A stretch of DNA of 64,000 bases from Pseudomonas knackmussii B13 (GTDB taxonomy: Bacteria; Pseudomonadota; Gammaproteobacteria; Pseudomonadales; Pseudomonadaceae), in contig NZ_HG322950.1 of the NCBI RefSeq assembly GCF_000689415.1, positions 2,611,501-2,675,500 on the forward strand, in the 5' to 3' direction. A model generated the notes under the pieces. It did not search any database. It was not told the origin of the DNA and saw only the letters and a list, made by a program, of their open reading frames with translations. Within the stretch, counting starts at the first letter, position 1; each line of letters starts with the position of its first letter. Positions 34,201-41,858 of this stretch are shown here, piece after piece. A program made the position numbers and the translations under genes.

Positions 34201-34753
34201 CCCACTGTGGTGGGGCGACCTGAAGAGCGAGCGGCGCGTCTCGGCCAAGCCGCGCGTGGGCTGGGCCGGCGGCTCCAGCCACACCGGCGACCTGGAGCTG
34301 ATCGCCGACGTGGTCAAGGAACTGGCCAACGAAGTGGAGTGGGTGTTCTTCGGCATGTGCCCGGAGAAGCTGCGCCCCTACGTGCACGAGTTCCATCACG
34401 GCATCCCCATCGCCCGCTACCCGGCGGCGCTGGCGGCGCTGAACCTCGACCTGGCGCTGGCGCCGGTGGAGCAGAACCTGTTCAACGAGTGCAAGAGCAA
34501 CCTGCGCCTGCTGGAGTACGGTGTCTGCGGCTTCCCGGTGATCGCCAGCGACGTGCGCTGCTACCAGGGCGAGCTGCCGGTGACGCGGGTGAAGAACCGC
34601 TTCAAGGACTGGGTCGACGCCATCCGCATGCACCTGGCCGACCTCGACGCCAACGCGCGCATGGGGGACGAGCTGCAAGCGGCCATCCGCCGCGACTACA
34701 TGCTCGAGGGCGCCAACCTCGAGCGCTGGCTGCAAGCCTGGCTGCCGAGTTGA
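31220..34753 (+). CDS. Large three-domain glycosyltransferase, probable flagellin glycosyltransferase
   Basis: 1177 residues from TTG 31220, with GAGG upstream; GTG 31217 is an alternative. The frame is open from 31034, but that part is unlike the family. Domain 1 (about 10-220) is GT2 (VSVVIPAYRADFLADALSSVL ... KFLHDDDRLAPG). A second GT2-like region spans about 570-800 (VSVLVVVEGDLGRLQRCVQTLMEQTAYPNYELLLV). The C-terminal GT4-like region (about 955-1170) holds PRVGWAGGSSHTGDLELIADVV and NECKSNLRLLEYGVCGFPVIASD. The layout recalls Fgt proteins that glycosylate Pseudomonas flagellin. It lies divergent from lafA, at the head of a sugar-modification operon. Confidence 0.85.
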   Translation: MSHSNEAGPLVSVVIPAYRADFLADALSSVLLQTYRPLELVVSDDCRSDAVRALVDDFRAQADFPIVYKRNAEALGERLNTAAGVALASGEYIKFLHDDDRLAPGCVEALLDVMRRESNVVLASSRRRRIDEAGAPLPDIRETAFPFAGDVLIDGQDVGGFFAEHLVNFIGEPSAVLCRRSDLLALGDELMSLNGERISWVGDLALYVNLLRNGHLALLAEPLMDYRVTASQVTQQGRDDPSLWLSCHEQFKQALRDLGWNRPVATCHWLQVAPITRVKTRAFRSVDLLTAIAQAAGHGGFSLASWLGVRQPTPAQQRLIDQRLAERGGGPLIEILLLDLLGAADRVRCSLDSLAERNGYRRYAVRVLSDAPERLAGLGVECLPLAGEAPVRAVNRALASSTGDWLLIADAGVEFTPGGLLVAALDLLEAPDSCRAAYADEVLRVGEGDLGLALRPDVNLDLLLSFPAGLARHWLFRREALQAAGGFDEAAGEAFELDYQLRLIEREGLASFGHISEPLLLAEHPPLADSADERRVLQRHLGERGYPQAQVQSRYPGRYEIDYGHASAPAVSVLVVVEGDLGRLQRCVQTLMEQTAYPNYELLLVCVGAQDAETCAWLRGIEGLGQARLRVLRQPVGEGREAACNEAAQAARGDFLLWLGAGAGILQRDWLQQLLNHGLRPEVGAVGGKLLAADGTVRQGGLLLGLGAPVGSAFHGAAMDAPGYMSRLLVDQNHAALSGDCLLLRKALFLEAGGFEREPKLARWAAVDLCLRLQQAGYLNVWTPRAYLMMDLPAQPAASVEEEDAMFQRWLPLLARDPSYNAGFALGGDQGYTLGDPVRAWRPLQGWQPVPSLLAHPGDLHGCGHYRVIQPFNALRAEGALDGSMSLTLLDVPSLERYQPDIILLQRQLGDQRLEAMRRYQAFSRAFKVYELDDYLPGVPMKSIHRQHFVSSDMTRYLRRGLSYVDRFVVSTEPLAEALGHLHSDVRVMRNCLDPLWWGDLKSERRVSAKPRVGWAGGSSHTGDLELIADVVKELANEVEWVFFGMCPEKLRPYVHEFHHGIPIARYPAALAALNLDLALAPVEQNLFNECKSNLRLLEYGVCGFPVIASDVRCYQGELPVTRVKNRFKDWVDAIRMHLADLDANARMGDELQAAIRRDYMLEGANLERWLQAWLPS

Positions 34754-34764
34754 GGGAGACTGCC

Positions 34765-35925
34765 ATGACCGACAAGACCCTCTACGTCACCCAGCCGCAC
34801 TTGCCGCCGCTGGAAGAGTTCCTGCCGTACCTGGAGGAAATCTGGGAGCGACGCATCCTCACCAATGGCGGCCCGTTCCACCAGCAGCTGGAAAAGGCGT
34901 TGTGCGAGTACCTGGGTGTGGAGCACATCGCGCTGTTCGCCAACGGCACCCTGGCGCTGGTCACGGCGCTGCAGTCGCTGCGCATCACCGGCGAGGTGAT
35001 CACCACGCCGTACTCGTTCGTGGCGACGGCGCACTCGTTGTTGTGGAACGGCATCAAGCCGGTGTTCGTCGACATCGACCCGCACTCGCTCAATCTCGAT
35101 CCACGGCAGATCGAGGCGGCCATCACCCCGCAGACCACGGCGATCCTGCCGGTGCACTGCTACGGCCGGCCGTGCGACGTCGAGGCGATCCAGCGCATCG
35201 CCGACAACTACAACCTCAAGGTCATCTACGACGCCGCGCATGCCTTCGGTGTGCGCGACGCCGGCGGCAGCGTGCTGCGCCATGGCGACCTGGCGATCCT
35301 CAGCTTCCACGCCACCAAGGTGTTCAACACCTTCGAGGGCGGCGCCATCGTCTGCCCGGACGCCAAGACCAAGCAGCGCATCGACCACCTGAAGAACTTC
35401 GGTTTCGTCGACGAGGTGACGGTGGCGGCGCCGGGCATCAACGGCAAGATGAGCGAGATCAACGCCGCCTTCGGCATGCTCCAGCTCAAGCACGTGGATG
35501 CTGCCATCGAGCGTCGTGGGCAACTCGACCGCCAGTACCGCGATGCGCTCGGCGAAGTGGCCGGCCTGCATTGCCTGCCGCGCGACGGGGCTGCGCGGGA
35601 CAATCACGCCTACTTCCCGATCCTGGTCGAGGACGGCTACCCGCTGTCCCGCGATGCGCTCTACGCGCGGCTGCGCGAACACGGCATCCACGCGCGGCGC
35701 TATTTCTACCCGCTGATCTCCGATTTCCCGATGTACCGCGGCCTGCCTTCGGCGCAAAGCGGCAACCTGCCGGTGGCCGCCGGCATTTCCGAGCGGGTGC
35801 TGTGCCTGCCGATCTACCCCGACCTGACCGACGAGCAGCAACAGCGCGTGATCGACGTGCTGCGTGCCTGCGCCATTCCAGCCTTCGCGAGCCAAGCCCC
35901 ATGCGTCAGTGTTCCCTGTGCCTGA
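34765..35925 (+). CDS. DegT/DnrJ/EryC1 nucleotide-sugar aminotransferase (VioA-like)
   Basis: 386 residues from ATG 34765, with GGGAG upstream. It is a PLP-dependent fold with NGTLALVTALQSL, the cofactor Asp and His in YDAAHAFG, and the Schiff-base Lys in SFHATKVFNTFEGG. The pattern fits VioA-type enzymes that make dTDP-4-amino-4,6-dideoxyhexose (viosamine), the sugar found on P. syringae flagellin. Exact product is inference. It follows the glycosyltransferase by 11 bases. Confidence 0.85.
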   Translation: MTDKTLYVTQPHLPPLEEFLPYLEEIWERRILTNGGPFHQQLEKALCEYLGVEHIALFANGTLALVTALQSLRITGEVITTPYSFVATAHSLLWNGIKPVFVDIDPHSLNLDPRQIEAAITPQTTAILPVHCYGRPCDVEAIQRIADNYNLKVIYDAAHAFGVRDAGGSVLRHGDLAILSFHATKVFNTFEGGAIVCPDAKTKQRIDHLKNFGFVDEVTVAAPGINGKMSEINAAFGMLQLKHVDAAIERRGQLDRQYRDALGEVAGLHCLPRDGAARDNHAYFPILVEDGYPLSRDALYARLREHGIHARRYFYPLISDFPMYRGLPSAQSGNLPVAAGISERVLCLPIYPDLTDEQQQRVIDVLRACAIPAFASQAPCVSVPCA

Positions 35926-36638
35926 GCCAGGTGCCGAATTTCCTGCCCCTGCCCGATAACCTGGTGCGCCTGTTCAACCGCCTGGAGGTCGACTATTCGC
36001 TGGAAGACTTCGAGACGCTGAATGTCGGCCAGTACAGCTGCCCGAGCTGCGGCGCGGCGGACCGCGAGCGGCTCTACGCGCTCTTCGTGCGTGCCTGCCT
36101 GCAGTGGGGCGGCGAGCAGCCGATGCGCATTCTCGACATCGCGCCGGCGCCGGCCCTGTCGCGCCTGCTCAGCGGCCTGAACCACGTTCACTACCGCTCC
36201 GCCGACCTCTGTTCGCCGCTGGCCGATGACCAGGTGGACATCACCGACATGGCGCTCTACGCCGATGCGTCCTTCGATTTCATCCTCTGCTCGCATGTGC
36301 TGGAGCACGTGCCGGATGACGCCAAGGCCATCGCCGAGCTGTACCGGGTGCTGGCCCCGGGCGGCGCGGCCATCCTCATGGTGCCGATCCTGCTGGGGCG
36401 GGACGCAACCGACGAGGACCCCGCCGTCGACGACGTCAACGAGCGCTGGCGGCGCTTCGGCCAGGACGACCATGTGCGCATGTATGCCCGCGAGGACTAC
36501 CTGGCGCGCCTGCGTCGGGGCGGTTTCGAGGTGCTCGAGCTGAACAGCGCAACGTTCGGCGAAGGGGTGTTCCGCCAGCACGGCATCACCGAGCAATCGG
36601 TGCTCTACATTGGCCGCAAACCAGGAGGCGCCGAATGA
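35901..36638 (+). CDS. SAM-dependent methyltransferase with N-terminal Cys-rich segment
   Basis: 245 residues. The N-terminus has paired cysteines (QCSLCLSQ and QYSCPSCGAADRERLYALF) like a small zinc knuckle. A class I methyltransferase fold follows (RILDIAPAPALSRLLSGL, ADLCSPLADDQVDITDM, FDFILCSHVLEHVPDDAKAIAELYRVLAPGG). It overlaps the aminotransferase end by 25 bases. It likely methylates the flagellin sugar, as VioM does in P. syringae, though substrate is inferred from context only. Confidence 0.82.
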   Translation: MRQCSLCLSQVPNFLPLPDNLVRLFNRLEVDYSLEDFETLNVGQYSCPSCGAADRERLYALFVRACLQWGGEQPMRILDIAPAPALSRLLSGLNHVHYRSADLCSPLADDQVDITDMALYADASFDFILCSHVLEHVPDDAKAIAELYRVLAPGGAAILMVPILLGRDATDEDPAVDDVNERWRRFGQDDHVRMYAREDYLARLRRGGFEVLELNSATFGEGVFRQHGITEQSVLYIGRKPGGAE

Positions 36639-37231
36639 CCTGCCTCGACGTGAGTCGCATGGGCTTCAAGCACGTCGGCGAGAACGTGCGCATCTTCCCC
36701 GGCGCGAAGATCATCGGCTGCGAACACATCCATATCGGCAGCAACGTGATCATCGATGACTTCGTGCTGATCTACGCCACCGCGCCGGTGTACATCGGCA
36801 GCTATGTGCACATTGCCTCGTTCACGTCCATTTCCGGCGGCAGCGTGGTGCTGGAGGATTTTGCCGGGCTGTCGTCCGGCGTGCGCATCATCGCCGGCAG
36901 CGAAGACTTCCTGGGCGGCGGCCTGACCAATCCCACCGTGCCGGCGAAATATCGTCCGGTTCAGCGTTCGGTGGTGCACATAGGGCGGCACGTCATCATC
37001 GGCGCCAATAGCAGTGTCATGCCCGGTGTGCATGTGGGCGAGGGGACGGCGGTGGGGGCCAACTCACTGGTAGGCAGATCGTTGGAACCCTGGGGCGTGT
37101 ATCTGGGGAATCCGGTTCGACGGCTGAAGGAGCGCGAGTCGGAAACCATCCTGCGCCTGGAGCGCGAGCTGATGGCCGAGCGACCCTTCGAGCCGCTGGT
37201 GCCGCCAGATATGCGGGCGCTTTACGGCTGA
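36635..37231 (+). CDS. Hexapeptide-repeat acyltransferase (sugar O/N-acetyltransferase)
   Basis: 198 residues with a left-handed beta-helix of isoleucine-rich hexapeptides (CEHIHIGSNVIIDDFVLIY, VYIGSYVHIASFTSISGG, VHIGRHVIIGANSSVMPGVHVGEGTAVGANS). The family is the WbbJ/VioB/maltose acetyltransferase type. The ATG overlaps the methyltransferase stop. It is the last gene of the glycosylation operon and probably acylates the 4-amino sugar. Confidence 0.85.
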   Translation: MTCLDVSRMGFKHVGENVRIFPGAKIIGCEHIHIGSNVIIDDFVLIYATAPVYIGSYVHIASFTSISGGSVVLEDFAGLSSGVRIIAGSEDFLGGGLTNPTVPAKYRPVQRSVVHIGRHVIIGANSSVMPGVHVGEGTAVGANSLVGRSLEPWGVYLGNPVRRLKERESETILRLERELMAERPFEPLVPPDMRALYG

Positions 37232-37332
37232 AAGGTGGCGCTCGGTTTTCTGGGTTCCCGCGTTCGCGGGGATGACGCGCAGAGGAGGGCGCGGGATGCT
37301 GCTTTTCGCAGGAGCAATGGGCCCAGCCCAGC

Positions 37333-37800
37333 CTACGGGCTGGTTTCCAGCAGCGTCAGCGCGTCCTTCGCCCGCACCCAGAGCGTGCCTTGCCAGTCCA
37401 GCAGGCCCAGCTCGCGGCCCAACGCCTGGCCATAACGGCGGCGCGGCAAGTGCTGGTTGTGCTGCTCTTCGTCGCGTAGCACCGGTATCACTTCGTTGCT
37501 CAGCCACTGGCGCAGGCTGCGGTTTTCCGGGTGGTAGAAGTTGACCGCCAGCAGCGCGTAGACACCGCTCTCGCTGACCAGCAGCTCTTCTTCGGCTGCG
37601 CCTCGCGGCCCCATCAGCAGGGCTTTGCGGTGCTGGTCCGGGTCCAGGCGATGGATCACCCGTTCGGTGACGTGGCTGTTGGTCAGCCGCGCCAGGTCGC
37701 GGGCGACGAACCAGGCCTGGCGCTCGATCAACACGACGCGCAGCTGGCGGTGGTAGCGCAGGAAAGTGGAGGGAATCAGGACGGAATCGGAAGGGCTCAT
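37333..37800 (-). CDS. BRO-N domain (phage antirepressor-like) protein
   Basis: 155 residues from ATG 37800, with AAGGAG 8 bases upstream. The BRO N-terminal domain fills most of it (VVLIERQAWFVARDLARLTNSHVTERVIHRLDPDQ ... LVSESGVYALLAVNFYHPENRSLRQWLSNEVIPVLR). Such domains bind DNA in phage antirepressors. No other phage genes are nearby, so it is a solitary chromosomal copy. Its leader carries a C4-like RNA and target hairpin, listed separately, which should control it. Confidence 0.88.
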   Translation of the reverse strand: MSPSDSVLIPSTFLRYHRQLRVVLIERQAWFVARDLARLTNSHVTERVIHRLDPDQHRKALLMGPRGAAEEELLVSESGVYALLAVNFYHPENRSLRQWLSNEVIPVLRDEEQHNQHLPRRRYGQALGRELGLLDWQGTLWVRAKDALTLLETSP

Positions 37801-37854
37801 TGCTGTCGCTCCTTGCTGTATTCAAGAAGCCGCCACCGGAATGCCGGGAGGGGA

Positions 37855-37928
37855 GGCGGACCGTGCAAGGGTGGAAAACCGGCTATTACCAGACCGGCCG
37901 GGCCGAAGCCCGCCTTGCACGGTCCGCC
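37855..37928 (-). promoter_or_regulatory. Long leader hairpin of the BRO-N gene (putative C4 RNA target)
   Basis: A perfect 16-bp inverted repeat (GGCGGACCGTGCAAGG at 37855-37870, complement at 37913-37928) lies 55 bases before the BRO-N start. Its interior at 37871-37890 (GTGGAAAACC-GGCTATTACC) is complementary on the transcript to two blocks of the upstream structured RNA (GGTAATAGC and GGTTTCCAC on the plus strand, 37989-38009). Confidence 0.65.
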
Positions 37929-37969
37929 ATAGACAGCCAGAGAAGGCCCGGCTTGTTTAAGGCCTGACC

Positions 37970-38052
37970 CTCTCTGCTATGGCGCGTAGGTAATAGCTCA
38001 GGTTTCCACACCTGACCGCGAAAATCGCGGCGGGCGAAAACTACGCAGAGAG
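37970..38052 (-). ncRNA. C4-like antisense RNA (three-way junction) upstream of BRO-N gene
   Basis: On the minus strand an outer stem pairs CTCTCTGC (37970-37977) with GCAGAGAG (38045-38052), extended by GCGTAG/CTACGC. It encloses two hairpins: TCAGGT-TTCCAC-ACCTGA (37998-38015) and CCGCGA-AAA-TCGCGG (38016-38030). The first hairpin and its flank are complementary to the downstream target hairpin. A short structured RNA with two blocks complementary to the leader of an antirepressor gene is the C4 design of phages P1/P7. The assignment is from structure only. Confidence 0.55.
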
Positions 38053-38156
38053 CTTGTAGGACCGCAATGCAGTTACAGCGTAGGAAATTTCGCCTGGTAG
38101 GCGGCACGAGCCTTTTTCTCGCCTGCCGCAGCCACGTCGGGGCTGGGCTGGAAACC

Positions 38157-38275
38157 GTAGGATGGGTTGAGGCACGAAACCCATGCGGTCGCCGGTGACG
38201 TTCGTGCTGTGTTCGTCATTGGAGCGGACGACCACATGCAGCATGGGTTTCGCTTCGCTCAACGCCATCCTACGG
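38157..38275. repeat. Imperfect inverted repeat of the GTAGGATGGGTTGAG family
   Basis: Arms of about 30 bases (GTAGGATGGGTTGAG...GAAACCCATGC and GCATGGGTTTCGC...CTCAAC.CCATCCTAC) flank about 55 variable bases. A second copy of the same family lies at 57050-57187. It has no coding capacity and may be a miniature mobile or REP-related element. It ends about 18 bases before the flgA stop. Confidence 0.65.
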
Positions 38276-38292
38276 ATACGTTGCCCCTTTCT

Positions 38293-39084
38293 TCATTCGA
38301 AGGTGCTGCTGACCACTCCGGCGTCGATCACCTTGGCCTGGATCACCTTCTGGCTGCTCAGGTTGCGCACCTTGATCACTTCGCCTTGCTGACCGTTGGC
38401 CATCGCCTCGCCGGGCATGCTCGCCTGGATGCCGTCGCGGCTGGCGCTGATGCGGACTTGTTGGCCGCGCTTTACCTGCGCGGCCTCGGTGAGCAGCGCC
38501 GGGGTCAGCAGTTGGCCGGCGCGCACTCGGCGGCGCAGGGCCTGGCCGAGCACCTGGTCGGCGCGTACGTAGAAGCCGTGGTGGGCGCGGGCGATGTTCT
38601 GGGTCTTTAGCTGCAGGTCGCCGGCTTCCAGGGTGTGGCCGCGCTCCAGCACGGCGCCGGTCACCAGCACCGGCAGGAAGACCTCCGCTTGGCTGCTGAC
38701 CACCAGCGACCAGCCATCGCCGCAGCGTACTTCGTAGCGCTGGCGGGCTAATGCCGAAGGCTCTTCGCTGCGGCGCAGCACCTGCAGCGGGGTGGCGCAG
38801 GGTGTCGGCGGCAGCGCGCCAAGCAGTTCGTGACTGAACTGGCTGCGGGCGCCTTGCCAGCCATTGCGCTGTGCCTCGTCGGCCAGTTGTGAGGAAAGCT
38901 GTGCGTTCACCGCCTGTTCGACCTGGGCACGCACGCCGTCGGCAGCTTCGCTCACCGGCGCGCAGCAGAGGCCGGCGAAGAGGAGGAAGAGGGCGGAAAT
39001 GGCTTTTCCGCCTGCCGTCGCCGGGCGACGCGAAAGCGGAAGGCGGCGTTGTGCCTGTTGTCCTTCCTGCTGGCTGAAAGTCAA
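38293..39084 (-). CDS. flgA: FlgA, P-ring assembly chaperone
   Basis: The mature part is clear: signal-like ISALFLLFAGLCCAPVSEA, then a C-terminal SAF domain (VFLPVLVTGAVLERGHTLEAGDLQLKTQN ... VRAGQLLTPALLTEAAQVKRGQQVRI). The frame is open to 39150 without ATG. I chose TTG 39084 (about 263 residues) because longer starts run into the flgB sigma-54 element; GTG 39123 behind AGGAA is an alternative. FlgA acts in the periplasm to help FlgI polymerise. Unlike Vibrio, it is not followed by flgMN. Confidence 0.85.
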   Translation of the reverse strand: MTFSQQEGQQAQRRLPLSRRPATAGGKAISALFLLFAGLCCAPVSEAADGVRAQVEQAVNAQLSSQLADEAQRNGWQGARSQFSHELLGALPPTPCATPLQVLRRSEEPSALARQRYEVRCGDGWSLVVSSQAEVFLPVLVTGAVLERGHTLEAGDLQLKTQNIARAHHGFYVRADQVLGQALRRRVRAGQLLTPALLTEAAQVKRGQQVRISASRDGIQASMPGEAMANGQQGEVIKVRNLSSQKVIQAKVIDAGVVSSTFE

Positions 39085-39117
39085 TGAAATCAAGGTTTTG
39101 CTCGCTGTTCTCAAGAT

Positions 39118-39133
39118 AGGCACGGTTCCTGCT
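39118..39133 (+). promoter_or_regulatory. Sigma-54 (-24/-12) promoter for flgBCDEFGHIJKL
   Basis: AGGCACG-GTTC-CTGCT differs from consensus TGGCACG-N4-TTGCT at only two positions, with correct GG-N10-GC spacing. It lies 41 bases before the flgB ATG, an ideal distance. It is the expected target of LafK. Confidence 0.75.
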
Positions 39134-39173
39134 GAAGGGGATCCCAGCAAGAGTCAGGCCGGAGACACGAACG

Positions 39174-39542
39174 ATGAGCATACGGGTAGAAGAATCGCTG
39201 GGCGTGCACATTCGCGCGCTGCAGGTGCGTGGCGAGCGCAGCGAAATCCTCGCCGCCAACCTGGCGAACCAGGACACCCCGGGTTTCCTCGCCCGCGATA
39301 TCGATTTCGCCGGCGAGATGCAGCGCCTCGATCCGCAGGGCGCCGACGCCGACCTGGTGTCCGCCGACAGCCCGGCGCAGTTGAAGTACCGCATTCCCAA
39401 CCAGCCGTCCGAAGACGGTAACACCGTCGAACAGGGTGTCGAGCAGGCCGAGTTCTCGCGCAACGCCATGGGCTTCCAGACCAGCCTGACCTTCCTCGGC
39501 ATGCAGTTCCGCGGCCTCAAGCAAGCCATCGAAGGACATTGA
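39174..39542 (+). CDS. flgB: FlgB, proximal rod protein
   Basis: 122 residues. The conserved rod motif RSEILAANLANQDTPGFLARDIDFAGEM lies near residue 22 and the C-terminal helical part (EFSRNAMGFQTSLTFLGMQFRGLKQAIEGH) completes the fold. First gene of the long flg operon. The end is followed by flgC with a 2-base gap. Confidence 0.94.
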   Translation: MSIRVEESLGVHIRALQVRGERSEILAANLANQDTPGFLARDIDFAGEMQRLDPQGADADLVSADSPAQLKYRIPNQPSEDGNTVEQGVEQAEFSRNAMGFQTSLTFLGMQFRGLKQAIEGH

Positions 39543-39544
39543 CC

Positions 39545-39976
39545 ATGGCACTGGATTCCATCTACCGCATCGCCGGTTCCGCGATGACCGCGCAGACCGT
39601 GCGCCTGAACACCGTGGCCAGCAACCTGGCCAACGCCGATTCCGCCGCCTCCAGCGCGAGCGCCGTGTACCAGGCGCGCAAGCCGATGTTCGCCGCGGTC
39701 TACGGCAACGACGAGCTGACCCGCGGCGCCGGCATGGGCGGCGCGCGCGTGCAGGTGATGGATGTGGTCACCTCCGGCCGCCAGCCGCAACGCCGCTACG
39801 AGCCGAACAACCCGCTGGCCGACCGCGACGGCTACGTGTTCTACCCGGACGTCAACGAGATCGAGGAAATGACCGACATGATGTCGGCCACCCGCAGCTT
39901 CGAGAACAGCGTCGACGTCCTCAACCGCGTACGCAGCATGCAGCAGGGCCTGCTGAAGCTCGGAGAAGAGGCATGA
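39545..39976 (+). CDS. flgC: FlgC, proximal rod protein
   Basis: 143 residues from ATG 39545 (MALDSIYRIAGSAMTAQTVRLNTVASNLANADS), with GAAGGA about 9 bases upstream; a TTG two codons earlier is less likely. The C-terminus (NPLADRDGYVFYPDVNEIEEMTDMMSATRSFENSVDVLNRVRSM) is diagnostic. The stop overlaps flgD. Confidence 0.95.
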   Translation: MALDSIYRIAGSAMTAQTVRLNTVASNLANADSAASSASAVYQARKPMFAAVYGNDELTRGAGMGGARVQVMDVVTSGRQPQRRYEPNNPLADRDGYVFYPDVNEIEEMTDMMSATRSFENSVDVLNRVRSMQQGLLKLGEEA

Positions 39977-40635
39977 CCACCGTCAACGGCACCACGTCCG
40001 GCAGTTCCACGGACAGCACCAGCAGCAACCCGACTGCCAACCTGACGGACGTCAGCCAGCTGCAGAACAACTTCATCAGCCTGATGGTCGCGCAGATCCA
40101 GTACCAGGACCCGACCGACCCGGTGGACAGCACCCAGTTCGTCAACCAGTACTCGCAGCTGTCGCAGGTGCAGAGCCTGGAGAACCTCAACACCATCCAG
40201 AAGAACAGCCTGGTGCTCGCCGACAACCTGCAGAACCTCACCGCAGCCGGGCTGGTGGGCCACCAGGTGATGGTCTCGGCGGACAGCCTGAGCCTGGACG
40301 CCGCCGCCATCGACGGCCAGGTGCAGCTGGAGCACGCCTCCACCAGCACCACCCTGAAGCTGACCAGCAGCGCCACCGGCGAGGTCACCGAGGTCGCCCT
40401 CGGCCCGCAGGAGGCCGGCACCGTGATGTTCACCGTCGATCCCGAGAAGCTCGGCCTGGCGCCGGGCAAGTACGCCGTCGAGGTGCAGACCAGCAGCGGC
40501 GAGAAGCCCAAGGTCGAGATCGGCGGCAAGGTCAGCAACGTGCGGGTCAGCAGCAATGGCCCGGTGCTGGACGTTGACGGCGTGGGTTCCGTGCCTTTCT
40601 ACAACATCGTCGAATTCGGCAGCGGCGCTGCCTGA
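39973..40635 (+). CDS. flgD: FlgD, hook scaffolding/cap protein
   Basis: 220 residues. The FlgD N-terminal motif LQNNFISLMVAQIQYQDPTDPVDSTQFVNQYSQLSQVQSLENLN is complete, followed by the Tudor/FnIII-like region. It caps the growing hook and is discarded when FlgK is added. It overlaps flgC by ATGA. Confidence 0.94.
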   Translation: MTTVNGTTSGSSTDSTSSNPTANLTDVSQLQNNFISLMVAQIQYQDPTDPVDSTQFVNQYSQLSQVQSLENLNTIQKNSLVLADNLQNLTAAGLVGHQVMVSADSLSLDAAAIDGQVQLEHASTSTTLKLTSSATGEVTEVALGPQEAGTVMFTVDPEKLGLAPGKYAVEVQTSSGEKPKVEIGGKVSNVRVSSNGPVLDVDGVGSVPFYNIVEFGSGAA

Positions 40636-40658
40636 GCCCTTCCTAGGAGCAACCCCAG

Positions 40659-41849
40659 ATGAGCTTCAACATCGCCCTGACCGGCCTGAACGCAGTCAGC
40701 GAGAAACTGGACGCGGTCAGCAACAACATCGCCAACGTCGGCACCACCGGCTTCAAGTCCTCGCGCACCGAGTTCGGCAGCGTCTACGCCGACAGCCAGG
40801 CAATGGGCGTGGAAGTGCTCGGCAACACCCAGAGCATCAGCCTCGGCGGCAGCATCACCAACACCAGCCGCAACCTCGACCTGGCGATTTCCGGCGCCGG
40901 TTTCTTCATGGTCAAGGGCGGCACCGGCGAGACGCAGTACACCCGCGCCGGCGTGTTCAACACCGACAACGCCAACTACGTGGTCAACGCCTCCGGCCAG
41001 CGCCTGCAGGGCTACATGACCGATGCCGCGGGCAACCTGCAGTCCGGCACCGTGGGCGATCTGCAAGTGAAGCCCGCCAGCCTGCCGGCCAAGGCCACCG
41101 ACGCGCTGACCTTCGTCGCCAACCTCGACGCCGACGAAGCCGTGCCGACCACCACGCCCTTCGATCCGGCGACCAAGGCCAGCTACAACTCCACCTACAC
41201 CACGAAGATCTACGACTCCCAGGGCAAGCAGCACACCCTGACCCAGTACTTCGTGAAGAACGCCGCCAACGACTGGACCAGCAACTACTACGTCGATGGC
41301 ACCGCCGCTGGCAGCCAGGCGCTGACCTTCGACTCGGCCGGCATGCTGACCTCGCCGACCACCCCGACCACCCTCAGCGTCGCCGGCCTGCCCGGCGGCG
41401 TGGCGCCGCTGTCGATCGCCGTCGACTTCACCGGCACCACCCAGTACGGCTCGGACTTCGCGGTGACCACCAACGCCCCCACCGGCTACGCCTCGGGTGA
41501 CAAGACCGGCCTGACCGTCGACGACCAGGGCATGGTCTACGTCAACTACAGCAACGGCGAGCGCCTGCTGCAGGGCCAGGTGGTACTGGCCAACTTCACC
41601 AACCCGCAGGGCCTGAAAGCGGTCAGCGGCACTGCCTGGACCGAGACTTCGTCCTCCGGCAGCGCGCTGGTCGGCGCGCCCGGCAACGGGCAGTTCGGCG
41701 ACCTGGTGGCCGGCGCCCTGGAAGGCTCCAACGTGGACCTGACCGCGCAGCTGGTGGACCTGATGGAAGGCCAGCGCAACTACCAGGCCAACACCAAGGT
41801 GCTGACCACCGACAAGGAACTCACCCAAGCGCTGTTCGGCGCCATCTGA
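40659..41849 (+). CDS. flgE: FlgE, flagellar hook protein
   Basis: 396 residues. N-terminus SFNIALTGLNAVSEKLDAVSNNIANVGTTGFKSSRTEFGSVYA, centre with hook domains (DLAISGAGFFMVKGG) and C-terminus LEGSNVDLTAQLVDLMEGQRNYQANTKVLTTDKELTQALFGAI. All are typical. An AGGAG ribosome site precedes the ATG. It forms the universal joint of the lateral flagellum. Confidence 0.96.
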   Translation: MSFNIALTGLNAVSEKLDAVSNNIANVGTTGFKSSRTEFGSVYADSQAMGVEVLGNTQSISLGGSITNTSRNLDLAISGAGFFMVKGGTGETQYTRAGVFNTDNANYVVNASGQRLQGYMTDAAGNLQSGTVGDLQVKPASLPAKATDALTFVANLDADEAVPTTTPFDPATKASYNSTYTTKIYDSQGKQHTLTQYFVKNAANDWTSNYYVDGTAAGSQALTFDSAGMLTSPTTPTTLSVAGLPGGVAPLSIAVDFTGTTQYGSDFAVTTNAPTGYASGDKTGLTVDDQGMVYVNYSNGERLLQGQVVLANFTNPQGLKAVSGTAWTETSSSGSALVGAPGNGQFGDLVAGALEGSNVDLTAQLVDLMEGQRNYQANTKVLTTDKELTQALFGAI

Positions 41850-41858
41850 GGCTGACCC

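Noticed and set aside
37333..37800. Prophage around the BRO-N gene
   Set aside because: No integrase, capsid, tail or lysis gene, no att-like repeats; flanks are flagellar and glycosylation genes.
37855..38052. CRISPR-like array suggested by repeated GGTAATAGC/GGTTTTCCAC blocks
   Set aside because: Only one inverted pair exists, with no regular direct repeats or spacers; complementarity between RNA and target explains it.
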